Source of the DNA: Hevea brasiliensis
Lineage: Eukaryota; Streptophyta; Magnoliopsida; Malpighiales; Euphorbiaceae
Length of the DNA stretch: 64,000 bases
Assembly (NCBI RefSeq): GCF_030052815.1
Contig: NW_026614689.1
Location: 1-64,000 of the forward strand
Reading direction: 5' to 3'
Of the stretch, positions 1-11,108 are shown one piece after another. The notes under the pieces are model-generated. The model did not search any database, was not told the origin of the DNA, and was given only the letters and a program-made list of their open reading frames with translations. Both the position numbers and the translations under genes were made by a program. Each line of letters begins with the position of its first letter. The first letter of the stretch is position 1.

Positions 1-1354
1 AGAAGTGTAGAAAAGCCAAAGTACACTAGCCGTGTAAGCCCAAGAGACCCGTGTAAATTTCTATCGCCAAAGCTTGAAGAAGTAAACAAAGAATGCATGG
101 TACACGGGCTGTGTAATAAGACTTGTGTAAACCTCTAAGGCTCGTGTAACTTACTACCTTCCATCCGATAGAAGACTTCGACTCCAGGAACTTACACTTC
201 CCAGGCCGTGTAGTGACACACGGGCCATGTACTACATTCCAACAACTTTTTAAATTCGATTCTAACTCCTATTTTGGCAATACCAACTAGACTTCTAATA
301 CCTTGGGACTCTATATCTTAACCCTAGGACACCCAACATAAATAGGAGCTAGCAGAAAACAAAATAAGAGGTTTTTTTTTTCGAGAGCTTTTTTGAGAGT
401 TTTGAAGAAGCTTTTTAGAGATACACACACATAAAAAGGGAGAATTTTGAAAGAAGCCTTCCTAAGGAACCCTAGCCGTCTTGAAGAAGGGTTTACACAG
501 GTGCCAAGGACAAACTTCTCAGCCAAAGTTCCACAAGATCATAGTTGTAGAATCTTCCCTCGATTCTTTTGCTCTTATTCTTTCGATTGGTTTTCATGTG
601 CTTTTATTTTTTACTTCATCATGTTTGTCAAACTCACCATGAGTGATTAGTTCCTTAAATTCTGGAATTAAGAAAGTAGCACTCTTAACTCTTATCATGG
701 ATATATATTGAGTTTTATTTAATGGAATTGAGTTTTGTTCTTTGATTCAATCCCTTGTGTTCTTAATGCATGCTATGTGTTGTTACCCACCTAGTTATGA
801 TTTAAGAGAGTAATTGAAGAACTGAAGGGTGAAGATTAGTATTGGAAAATTAGGCTTTTGAACCTAGGAAGTCTGTCCTAGAGATAAGATGATAACCTTT
901 GTGGAATTCTAAGAATTAATCATAGATCTTAAAGGGTTTTGATTAAGGCTAATCACCAACGAAAGTAGGGTTTAGCTCTAATTGAAATACACACTAGATA
1001 CCTTGAGAGAGGATCTAAGATACTATAGGATTAATTTCCATTAAAGAGACAAACACTTAATCCATTGAATAAGTAAGATTAAAACTATAACAAGGTTAAG
1101 GTGTAAACTATGAAATTCCAGAATTGTTCACATAATTAGAATTCTCCTTAAGCCTTCAGAATGAATCTCTTTTATTCTTAATAGTCATTCTGCCTTAGTT
1201 AGAATTCTCTCTCACAACCTTCAATAGTTTAAATAGTTAAGATTACTCTGTAGTTTAGAACTTATGTCTTTAACTCCTCATGGGAATGATACTCTACTTA
1301 TCACTTTATTACTTGTTAGCGATCTGTGCACTTGAAATGGTTGCAAAACCAGCA
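1..1354 (+). repeat. Athila/Tat-like 5' LTR, right-hand part
   Basis: This stretch has no coding capacity and precedes a tRNA-Asp-type primer site at 1365, so it is read as the 3' part of a 5' LTR whose start lies before the window. Its first 240 bases repeat short inverted motifs built on acacgggc and gccgtgt, a composition I associate with large Athila/Tat LTRs. A TATA-like site and a run of T follow at 337-380. The exact LTR end is uncertain because the usual terminal CA is not clear; about 1354 is chosen from its spacing to the primer site. Confidence 0.6.
337..345 (+). promoter_or_regulatory. TATA-like box of the Athila-like LTR
   Basis: CATAAATAG lies about 1 kb upstream of the primer site and is followed by GGAGC and a purine-rich leader, the usual setting of an LTR promoter. 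The placement is inferred from motif and position only. Confidence 0.35.
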
Positions 1355-1364
1355 AATAAGTTTT

Positions 1365-1382
1365 TACCACCGTTGCTGGGGA
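1365..1382 (+). other. Primer binding site (tRNA-Asp type) of the Athila-like element
   Basis: TACCACCGTTGCTGGGGA matches the family primer site TGGCGCCGTTGCCGGGGA with four transition differences. It is preceded by AAGTTTTT, as in Athila/Tat elements. This marks the LTR/internal boundary and the + orientation of the element. Confidence 0.7.
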
Positions 1383-1499
1383 GTTTAGTAATATTAAATG
1401 ATAAGCAATTTAGCTAATTTAAACGTTTATTTGTTTTGTTATTTTAGTCTTACTTTTTCTTCTTTCTGGTGCTGAAAAATAGTACATAACTAGAATAAC

Positions 1500-3040
1500 C
1501 AAACCTAAAGAAGAACTGCTAGAATTGGATTCTAAAATAGACAAGACTTTGAGAACCATTAGGAGAGAAAGAAGAAATCAAGAGCCAGAACCCGTACCTA
1601 AAGCTGTGGAAGGTCCAGTTATGGCTGGCAACAATAATATAAGGCAAAGATCCCTGAGGGACTATGAAGCCCCTAATATTCAAGGATACTAGTCCAACAT
1701 CATTAGGCTTAAAATTAAGGCCAATAATTTTGAACTTAAACCAGCTAGGCTTCAGATGATCCAGCAAACTCAGTTCAGAGGCTCACCTAGGGAGGATCTA
1801 CATTATCACCTACAGTGCTTCATTGCTCTATGCGATACCTTCAAGATGAATGGAGTCTCTGATCAAGCCATTCGACTCTGAGCATTCCCATTCTCATTAC
1901 GAGAAAAAGCAAGAAAGTGGCTGCTTTCCCAACCAGCTGGTACCTTCACTAATTGGGAAGGTCTCTCACAAGCCTTCCTAGCAAGATACTCCGCACCTGC
2001 AAAAACAGTAAAAATAAGTCTAGAACTGAACACCTTTAGGCAAAAGGAAAGAGAATCACTCTATGACGCATTAGAGAGATACAAAGACCTTCAAAGGGAA
2101 TGTCCCCACCATGGCATGGAAGATTGGCTCCTTGTCCAGAATTTCTACAATGGTTTGCTACCATCCATAAAGAGTTTAATTGATTCAGCTGCAGGAGGAG
2201 ACCTTATGGAGAAAACGGTAGCTGAAGCTTTGGAATTACTAGAAAGGGTCACGTATCATAATTTTGAGTGGTTAAATGAAAGGGGAAATGCAAGGAGAGC
2301 AGCAGGAGTACTAGAACTTGATACCTTTAGCATGATTAATGCCCAGTTTGACTAGCTCACCAAGAGACTTGACAAAATGTAGGCCAATGTGATAGGAACA
2401 AGTAATCAATTCTACGATAGCTGTGGAGGAGGTCATATAACTTCAGAAAGCAGTTTTTATAGTAAATCTTCCATAGAGCAACTGAACTATGTGAACAATG
2501 GAGGAAACTACAACCAGAGGCAGGTTAATAACCCATATTCCAATACATACAACCCTGGGTGGAGGAATCACCCAAACTTCTCCTAGTCTAACTCGCAGAA
2601 TCCTCAGAACCAACCCATAAACAAATAGCAAGGATATAGGCCAACACTACTAGGTTTTCAGAACAGAGGACAAAACCTGATGTAGCAACAACCACCACTC
2701 CCTCAACCTCAACAAGCAGAATCAAAGTTGACTATAGAGTCTATGATGGAGAACTTTTTAACAGCACAGCAATAGCAAAATGAGATGATCAAGCAATTAG
2801 CTTCCAAAGTGGATCAACTAGCCACCCACAATAAAATGCTTGAAAATCAGATCGCTTAGCAGGCTAGTTCTTCAAGCAAACAAGGTGGCAAATTACCAAG
2901 TCAACCTGAGATGAATCCCAAAGAACATTGCAAAGTTGCCACACTGAGGAGTGGGAGGACATTGCAATAACCAGAGGACAAGCAAAAACAGAAGGTAGAA
3001 ACCCTTAGAAACTCGGACTTCTAAGGAAAAAAAAAGGGAA
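1500..3040 (+). pseudogene. gag: Athila/Tat-like gag, broken by stops
   Basis: Frame 1 reads a Gag polyprotein of the Athila/Tat Ty3/gypsy branch. Recognisable blocks in order are a capsid motif around LHYHLQCFIALCDTF (about 1798-1845), KWLLSQPAG (about 1915), RQKERESLYDALERYKDL, CPHHGMEDW and FYNGLLPSIK (about 2100-2180), then a Q/N-rich tail. Gag would form the virus-like particle that packages element RNA. The frame holds ten stops: eight TAG (1690, 2353, 2380, 2584, 2626, 2683, 2773, 2857), one TGA (1879) and one TAA (2968). Most TAGs sit where glutamine fits the context. The start is uncertain because no clear initiator is preserved. The gene cannot make a full protein. Confidence 0.8.
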
Positions 3041-3299
3041 GCAAGCTAAGAAAACTAAGGAAGAGAAAGAAATTACTAGATCCTTACCAAACCCCCTTGC
3101 CTTTTTCTCAGAAATTCCAAAAGGGTAAGTTGGATAAGCAGTTTGGCAAGTTTTTAAAGGTCTTGCAGAAATTCTGCATCAACATGCCTTTTACAAAAGC
3201 ATTATCTCAGATTCCTTCCTACACAAATTTCTAAAGGAAATCCTTTCTAAGAAAAGGAGACTGGAGGACTATAAGATAGTTGCTCTAACAGAAGAAGTA

Positions 3300-3464
3300 C
3301 CATCCTTCAGAATAAGCTACCTCCAAAATTGAAAGATCCTAGAAGCTTCTCCATATCGTGCTTAATTGGCAATATGAATATTAACAAAGCACTTTGTGAC
3401 CTTGGAGCTAGCATGAGTCTAATGCCCTTATTCATGTGTCAAAAGCTAAATGTGGGGGAACTGA
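3300..3464 (+). pseudogene. pro: Athila/Tat-like protease N-terminal remnant, cut by insertion
   Basis: The frame reads LPPKLKDPRSFSI, then a short cysteine-isoleucine segment, then ALCDLGASMSLMP. This is the typical start and active-site region of the Athila/Tat aspartic protease, with D-L-G-A-S as the catalytic triplet region. It is in a different frame from gag, so an indel lies between them. The homology stops at GEL (about 3464), exactly where a copia LTR begins. The rest of pol would lie beyond the nested insertions and is not in the window. Confidence 0.75.
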
Positions 3465-4959
3465 TGTTAGTAGTATGCCCTAGAGCATATCATTTAGTAT
3501 GTATCTTGTACATATTTTATTAATAAAATGCAATTTCACTTTTCCATTTACATAATGTATTTATGTGTAATAGAAAAGGTCCATTGATATTTTGTTAGAA
3601 ATTCTATCCTTAAGTTGTTAAAAATATGAGTGACAGTATTTCTAGCATAAAGTATCATAAAATTGGTTCACAATCGAGGAATCTTCACACAGGACATGAC
3701 TTATCTTGAAAGATTATAATCATGTTTATTCCTAAGGTATTTATATGAGATATAAATAAGATGGAGTGATGAGTCTCATGCCACATAACAAACATGATAG
3801 GCACTTATACATGATAAGTAGGCTGAACCAGTGATGCATATGACAAGCACATGGAGTTTACTTTTATCAATGCATTATCATATATCATATTAATGCATAT
3901 AATCCTTAGACCTGAGATAACACAGTTATCTTATATATAGGTAGTTTGAGTTTAATACTGCTTTCATACTTGTACTGTGTATGGGTATATGGGCATGTGT
4001 TGGCTCCTACTAGTTATATATGGAGATAGGTGTTGATCAAGATGGAATCTATTACCCTAAGTAAATAGGGATAAAATCCTATGTTCATTTAATTGTTCTT
4101 CATGTTTTAAGTTCCTGGCTAGGACAGACAGATTTAGTCAGAAAAGAGTTTCTGACAAGAAAATCTAATTAATCAAGAACTGGAATTAAAAGAGAACATA
4201 ATATTCATAGCAAATAGGGTTTGACATTAACCATGACTTCAACTCGAATTGGGATTTTATAACAAAGAGATTCCAATGCATGGTAACATATGATTATAGG
4301 TTCATTTAAGGTATTCCTTATTACTGATTGGGTGGCCATGGCACGCTATGCTAGGTGTCAACCATGGTCTATGAGATGCCTAAAATGATTTAGAGAAATC
4401 ATTCATGGTAAAAAATAGTTCTGATGATATTAAGAGTTGATATCATATCTCATTGCCAATTAGTGATGAGCCTAGTGAGTCATACACATACATAGGTTAA
4501 TCACTAAGTTAAATGTGATTTAATTGATTAATTAAAGAGTTTAATTGATTAATTAAATAAGTTTGGCTTGCAATAAGATTACAAAGTCCATAACATGGCT
4601 TGAAACCAAATCTAAGTTATTGGATGTATAGTATAAGTTAAATTTATATTTAAAGTGTTTAAATATGAATTTAATTATGAGAAATTAATTAATAGAGATT
4701 AATTAATTAATTTATATTTGATATAAATTGATTAGAAAAGGAGAAATAATGATTTTGGGTTGTGAACACAAAATTAAAACATAAGGGTAATTTGGTCATT
4801 TCATATGGTGACATGTGGCACCATGAGATGGTGACACATAGCATCATATAAGTTTGCCATTTGTCTTCCTATCATGCAAGGTGATCAAAGTCAAGATTAA
4901 GTTTAGCTTTGACACTTGGCTTAATGTGATTAAGTCAATTAAAAATAAGATGCAATGTG
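3465..4959 (+). repeat. Copia-family LTR fragment, + orientation
   Basis: The sequence begins TGTTAGTAGTATGCCC at 3465 and matches, in inverse, the LTRs of C1 and C2 (for example 51500-52161). It covers roughly the first 1.5 kb of a 2.1-kb LTR. It stops at 4959, where the reverse-oriented LTR of C1 begins with TGAAGG. The last bases (caattaaaaataagatgcaat) still align to the family, so the fragment ends because C1 inserted into it. Its remaining part of about 0.6 kb is not found in the window. No genes are present. Confidence 0.85.
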
Positions 4960-7071
4960 TGAAGGAGTGGAAGCATGAAAAATACGAGTTTAGATTATTG
5001 AATTAAAAAATTTTTCACTTAGGGTCTCATGCATCATGCAAGATTTATATTTATCTATTTGATTTCAATAATAAACAGCATATTAAAACTCTTTTAATAT
5101 ATTTTTGAATCTACATTTTCCATTTAAAATTTTAGAATTAACAGATTAATTCATTAAAACCCTAGATTAGATCAAGAAAAAGTGCACTAACCTTTTTGAT
5201 GCACTGCAGTGTGTTTGGCACCTTTGGGATACGCCTAGGACACCAGATGTTGTCCCTCTAGCTTGTCCACACCAAGATCACCAATGGCAGCCCCTTGAAT
5301 AGCTTCTAAAGCTTTTCCAATCAATTAGAAAATCAAGTTTTACCTTTTGACAGATTACAGATGTAAATAGGACACTATAAATGATTTCTAGTATTTTTAA
5401 TTCAAGAGATTGTTGGGAAATCTCTTTGAATTCATGAGAGATGAAGAAGATGAGAGGGAGAGCAAGGCAAGGGTGGCAGCACCTTTGGATGAATGAGCAG
5501 ATTGTTATTTTTCTTTTCATCATTTCCCTTATATAGCTAGGTCATCACTTAAAAACCTTACCACATGTCACCTTCTGATTGGCTCTAGGTTTAATTGACC
5601 CAATCACATTGTGCCAAGTGTCAAACTTATATTTAATCATGACTTTAATCATCTTACATGATTAAAATACATATGGCAAGCTTATGTGTAGTGCCATGTG
5701 TTACCATCTCATGGTGCCACATGTCACCCTGTGAAATGACCAAAATACCCCTGTGTCTTAATTTTGAGTTCTTAACCCAAAATAATAATTTCTCTTCTTC
5801 TAATCAATTTATATCAAATATAAATTAATTAATTAATCTCTATTAATTAATTTCTCATAATTAAATTCATATTTAAACACTTTAAATGTAAATTTAACTT
5901 ATACTATACATCCAATAACCCAGATTTGGTTTCAAGCCATGCTAGGGACTTTGCAATCTAATTGCAAACCAAACCTATTTAATTAATCAATTAAACTCTT
6001 AAATTAATTAATTAAATCATATTTAACTTGGTGATTACTTGTGTATGTGTGTGACTTACTAAGCTCATCACTAATTGGCAATGAGATATGATATCAACTC
6101 AAAATATTATCAGAACTCTTTCTTACCATAAATGATTTTTCTAAATCATTTTATGCAGCTCATAGACTGTGGTTAACACCTAGCATAGCATGCCATAGCC
6201 ACCCAATTAGTAATAAGGTTTACCTTAAATGAACCTATAATCATATATTACTATGCACTAGAATCACTCTGTTACAAAATCTCTATTCGAGCTGGAGTCA
6301 TGGTTTATGTCAAACCCCATTTGCTATGAATATTATATTCTCTTTTAATTCCAGTTCTTGATTAAAAAGATTTTCTCATCAGAAACTCTTTTCTGATTAA
6401 ATCTATCTATCCTGGTCAAGAACTTGAAATATCAAGAACAATTAAATGAACATAGGATTTTATCCCTATTTACTTAAGGTAACAGATTCCATCTTGATCA
6501 ACACCTACCTCCATATATAACTAGTAGGAGCCAACACATGCCCATATACCCATACACAGTACAAGTATGAAAGCAGTATCAAACTCAAACCACCTATATA
6601 CAAGATAATTATGCTATCTCAGGTCTAAAGATTATATGCACTGATATGATTTATGACAATACATTGACAAGAGTAAACTCCATGAGCTTGTCATAAATGT
6701 CACTGGTTCGACCTACTTATCATGTTTAAGTGCCTATCATGTTTGTTATATGGCATGAGTCTCACCATTCCATCTTATTTACATCTCATATAAATAACTT
6801 GGGAACAAACATGATTACAATCTTTCTGAATAAGTCATGTCTTTATTGTGAAGTATCCTTGATTGTGAACCAATTTATGATACCTTGTGCTAGAAATACT
6901 GTCACTCATATTCTTAACAGCTTAAGAATAATATTTCTAACAAAATATCAATAGGAAAAGTGAAAATGCACATAAATATATTATGTAAACGGAAAAATGA
7001 AAATGCCTTTTATTAATAAAATATGTACAAGATACATACTAAATGATATGCTCTAGGGCATACTGCTAACA
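4960..7071 (-). repeat. 3' LTR of copia C1
   Basis: The LTR is bounded by TGAAGG at 4960 and CTAACA at 7071, which is TG...CA on the - strand. It aligns end to end with the C2 LTRs (42574-44712 and 50033-52161). A TATA-like site lies at 5528-5535. It forms a large inverted repeat with the fragment at 3465-4959. The + strand ORFs inside it are chance frames. Confidence 0.9.
5528..5535 (-). promoter_or_regulatory. TATA-like box in the C1 LTR
   Basis: The - strand reads TATATAAG within an otherwise conserved LTR stretch. The C2 LTRs have TATTTAAG at the same place, for example 50596-50603. This divides a putative U3 of about 1.5 kb from R-U5. Inferred from motif and position. Confidence 0.4.
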
Positions 7072-7090
7072 ATCTCCCACTAGCATTAGA
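7072..7090 (-). other. Polypurine tract of copia C1
   Basis: On the - strand AGTGGGAGATTG lies directly before the 3' LTR, the position of the second-strand primer of an LTR retrotransposon. The same sequence precedes the 3' LTR of C2 (44713-44725). Confidence 0.65.
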
Positions 7091-8945
7091 GCCATTCATT
7101 ATAATATCTTAGACCCATCTTCTCGAGATGTCAGTCTACCTGAGTTTGTGACATAGGCTTAGTGAATGGATCAGCTGGATTTTCAGCTGATGCTATTTTC
7201 TACATGGCTACATCGCCACGCCCAACTATTTCTCTGATAATGTGGTAGCACCTTTCTATGTGTTTGGATTTCTGGTGAGATCGGGGTTCCTTAGCCTGTA
7301 TGACTGCTCCATTGTTGTCATAGTGAAGCGGAACTGCTGACTCAATGGAAGGAACTATTGCAAATTCTGTCACGAACTTCTTTATCCAAACAATTTCCTT
7401 TGTAGCATTTGAAGCAGCAATATATCAGCCTCGGTAGTGGAATTTGTAGTCGTACTCTATTTGGAACTCTTCCAAATGACTGCACCTCCATTACAAATGA
7501 ACACATACCAGAGGTAGAGTTTCTATCATCGATATATGATTAAAAATCAGAATCAGTATAACCATCCAATTGCAATTCTCCACCTCCATAAATCAAGAAT
7601 AAATCCTTAGTTCTTCTCAAGTACATAAGGATATTCTTGACAGCTATCCAGTGTTCCAAACTGGATTGGATTCATACCTGCTAGTCAAACTAACAGCATA
7701 TACGATATCCGGGCTATTACACAACATTGCATACATCAAACTTCCAATAGCCGAAGCATATGGAATCCTGGACATTTTATCTCTTTCTTCAGGTGTCTTT
7801 GGAGACATCTCTTTAGAAAGGTGGATACCATGTCTCACTGATAACAATCCTCTCTTGGAATCAAGCATGTTAAACCTCTTTAACACCTTTTCTAATTATA
7901 GACTTTGGGATAAATCAATTATTCTTTTCACTCTATCTCTATAGATGTGAATCCCAAGAATATAGGTTGCCTCCTCTAACTCTATCATGGAGAATGTATT
8001 TGACAACCACACCTTTACAGTTGTCAATATACCTATGTTACTACCCATCAACAGAATGTCATCCACATATAAGACAAGGAAAGTGATAGCACTGTCACTA
8101 ACCTTCTTATATACACATGGCTCATCCTCATTTTTAATAAAACCAAATGACTTAATGGTTTCATCAAAACAGATGTTCCAACTCCTCAAAGCTTGTTTCA
8201 ACCCATAAATGGATCGCTTTAGCTTGCATACTTTGGAACCATATGGGGATTCAAAACCACTAGGTTGTTCCATGAAAATGTTTTCTTCAATGTATCCATT
8301 GAGAAAAGCTATTTTGACATCCATCTGCCAAATCTCATAATCATAGTGTGCAACTATTGCTTATAAAATCCTAATTGGTTTATGCATGGCAACAAGCGAG
8401 AAAGTCTCCTCATAGTCGATTCCTTGCCTTTGGCAAAACACTTTCGCTACTAGCCTTGTTTTATAGGTCTCTACCTTTCCATCAGAACCAATTTTCTTCT
8501 TGAAAACCCATTGGTTCCCTATAGGTACAATACCTTCAAGTGGGTCAACAAGATCCCAAACTTGATTCTTATACATGGAATCAATCTCAGATTTCATAGC
8601 ATTAATCCATTTTGATGAGTCTATATCTGATATAGCTTCTTTATAGGTAAGTGGATCATCTCCATGATCAACTTCTTCATGAGTAGACAACTCTTGTTCT
8701 TCTTCATGAAGGAAATCATATCTCACTGGTGGGTGAGATACCCTGGTTGTTCTACAAGGAACAGCTGTAGATGTTTCTTCAATAAGTGTAGGTTGATTAG
8801 ATGGATCTATATCCATTTGATCTGTTGGTTGGTCAGAATACTTCAATTCTAACACTATTTGCCTTCCTTTTCCTCCTTCTTGAACAAACTGTCGTTCATG
8901 AAATGTGGCATCTCTACTTATCACAACCTTTTGTGATGTAGGCAA
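7088..8945 (-). pseudogene. pol: C1 pol: reverse transcriptase and RNase H (broken)
   Basis: The - strand carries the copia RT and RNase H. RT blocks include NQWVFKKKIG, RQGIDYEETF, MDVKIAFLNGYIEE (about 8290-8324), KLKRSIYGLKQA, and LVLYVDDILLMG with the catalytic YVDD pair near 8060. RNase H follows with YASAIGSLMYAM, STSGYVF and a C-terminal tail containing ENPADPFTKPMSQTQ (about 7130-7190). The domains would copy element RNA into DNA and degrade the RNA strand. Frames change near 7890 and 8340 and stops occur in the RNase H part, one of them TAG near 7193 where glutamine is expected. It is not functional as read. Confidence 0.85.
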
Positions 8946-9842
8946 ATAAAAATTATATCCAAAACTATCTTTTGGATATCCAACAAATCGACCCTTTTCT
9001 GATCTGGTTTCAAATTTATCAGTGTTTAGCTTTTTAACATAAGCTGGACAACCCCAAATCTTAACATGCTTAAGACTTGGTTTTCTTCCATGCTATATCT
9101 CATAAGGTGTGGAAGATACTAATTTTGATGGAATCCTATTCAGAACATACAAAGTTGATTCTAATGCAAATCCCCAAAAGGAGATTGGCATATCAGTATA
9201 GTTCATCATACTACATACCATATCCAATAGGGTACGATTTCTCCTTTCAGGTACACCATTCAACTGTGGTGTTCCTAGAGGAGTCAGTTAGGATACAATG
9301 CCATGCTCTCTCAAGTATTCATGAAATTCAGTACTCAAGTATTCACCTTCACAATCTGATCGAAGAGCTTTAACACTATTTCCTGTTTGATTTTCTACTT
9401 CAGATTTAAATTCTTTGAACTTTTCAAAGGATTCATGTTTGTATTTCATCAAATATAAATACCCAAACCTCGATTTATCATCAGTAAAGGTAATCAAATA
9501 ATGAAAATTGCCTCTAGTAATTTCTTTAAATGGACCACATACATCACTATGTATTAGCTCCAAAATATTTTCAGCTCTTAGCCCTTGTCCAACAAAGGGT
9601 GATCTAGTCATTTTGCCCTGAAGGCAGGATTCACAGGTTGGAGTAGGTTCAGAACCCAATGAGGATAGAATCCCCATTTTCTCCAGTTTTGCAATCCTAT
9701 CTTCTGTAACATGTCCTAACCTTAAGTGCCAAATATATTTTGAACTTGTGCTGATTTTCACCATGGCATTGCATTCATTTAGATCACTTGCATTCAATTT
9801 GTGTTTGTCATTATTATCCAAATAATAAAGACCATCATTCAT
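8946..9842 (-). pseudogene. int: C1 pol: integrase (broken)
   Basis: The frame ending at 9288 holds the gag-pre-integrase zinc-binding region (HLRLGH ... CESCLQGK, an HHCC pattern) and the start of the integrase core with IHSDVCGPF and FTDDKSRFGYLY, giving two catalytic acidic positions. Downstream, 9287-8946 continues with ERRNRTLLDMV and the YALNR/PYEIWHGRKPSL region typical of copia integrases, including the third acidic position. A TAA at about 9273 replaces the glutamine codon CAG still seen in C2. Integrase would insert the cDNA into chromosomes. The frame is interrupted, so this is a relic. Confidence 0.8.
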
Positions 9843-10481
9843 ATACCGGAATCAACATATTTATTTCTAAAATAAATATTGCAAACATTATCTATGAACT
9901 GAAATTCATAGCCATTTCTAGTCAAACTAGATATAGAAATGATGTTCTTAAAAGCATCAAGTGCATATAAAATATTATCCAAATAGAAAACATGTCCAGA
10001 CATGTAAAAAGATTTAGATCCTATGGCTAAAGCTTCAACAGTTGAGCTATCGCCAATCCAGACTCTAATATATCGAGAATGCAAGCTGTTACTATTTGCT
10101 AGTTCCTGCGTATCATAAGAAATGTGAGAACTGGCACCAGTATCTAAAACCTAAGCTGTTGATGAACATGAGTATCATCAAAATCTAAATAACAAGATAT
10201 AGACATACCTTCCGAAGGTGCATCCTTCTTGTCCTTCAGAGAAGCAAGATACTCTGGGCAATTCCTTTTACAGTGCCCATCCTGCTGGCAGTGGAAACAC
10301 TTTCCTTTGCCTCCATCAGCTTTAGTCTTTCCTTTCTATTTAGCTATTTTCTTGGAAGGACTAGGAATCTGAGGTTTCTTTTTCTTATTACCCTTATTCT
10401 TGTTGGACTTTCTAGCAGAAGATGATGCAATCAAAGCTACCTCTTTTCCTTTATTGCCCGGCATATTCTTTTGGGCAATAA
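9839..10481 (-). pseudogene. gag-pro: C1 Gag zinc knuckle and aspartic protease (broken)
   Basis: On the - strand the region starts after the G2 insertion point. It shows a CCHC knuckle CFHCQQDGHCKRNC (C-x2-C-x4-H-x4-C, about 10270-10310), then a protease with LDTGASSHISYD near 10115-10150 and a C-terminal block to 9839. The knuckle binds element RNA and the protease matures the polyprotein. In-frame TAG codons occur at 10336-10338 and 10151-10153; C2 still has CAG at the first of these positions. C2 has lost most of the protease, so this is the only view of that domain in the family. Confidence 0.8.
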
Positions 10482-10574
10482 TGTCACACCCTACCTCTCC
10501 GTAAGGAATAACATGATCCTGTAGTATATCTAAAGAATTACCAACTTCGTCTACTGATAACCCATTAAATACAC

Positions 10575-11108
10575 TGTAATGGCCCGGCCCACTAGTGATA
10601 TTGTCCGCTCTGGGCTGAAGCCCTCACTATTTTAAAACGCGTCAATAGGGGTTACGAACCGCCAACTTATAAACCTAGCATCTCTCGTGTTTTACTGATG
10701 TGGGATTTGCCTAGGGTGTTACAATACCACAAATGTAACGGCCCGGTCCACTAGTGATATTGTCCGCTCTGGGCTGAAGCCCTCACGGTTTTAAAATGCG
10801 TCAATAGGGGTTACGAATCGCCAACTTATAAACCCAGCATCTCTCCCGTGTTTTGCCGATGTGGGCTTTGCCTAGGGTGTTACAATCCACCCCCCTTATG
10901 GGACTCAGCGTCCTCGCTCGCTCAAGGTTGCATGCAGAGCCGCTCTGATATCACGATTGTAATGGCCCGGCTCACTAGTGATATTGTCCGCTCTAGGCCG
11001 AAGCCCTCACGGTTTTAAAACGCGTCAATAGGGGTTACGAACCACCAACTTATAAACCCAGCATCTCTCCCGTGTTTTGCCGATGTGGGATTTTCCTAGG
11101 GGGTTACA
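10575..11108 (-). mobile_element. TRIM with three LTRs, inserted in the G2 LTR
   Basis: Three copies of a 149-151 bp LTR (10575-10723, 10734-10884, 10958-11108) share TGTAATGGCCCGG or TGTAACGGCCCGG at the left and GGGTGTTACA or GGGTTACA at the right. Between copies 2 and 3 is a 73-bp internal region with a C-rich stretch (a polypurine tract on the - strand) and a tRNA-iMet-like site. Between copies 1 and 2 only ATACCACAAA remains. TACAC flanks the whole block (10570-10574 and 11109-11113), and the G2 5' LTR lacks the block at 29524, so it entered as one insertion. No 5S rRNA-like boxes were recognised, so it is not called Cassandra. Confidence 0.85.
10940..10953 (-). other. TRIM primer binding site
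   Basis: The - strand reads TGATATCAGAGCGG beside the LTR at 10958. This resembles the complement of the initiator tRNA-Met 3' end (TGGTATCAGAGC) with one mismatch, and it fixes the - orientation of the TRIM. Confidence 0.65.

Noticed and set aside
9077..9373. + strand ORFs overlapping copia and gypsy pol (7651, 9077, 16900, 44984, 58094 and others)
   Set aside because: They are shadows of - strand pol or gag frames with recognised motifs.
10900..10957. Possible tRNA or 5S-like segment in the TRIM
   Set aside because: No cloverleaf and no A-box, intermediate element or C-box could be found. The tRNA-like part is the primer binding site.
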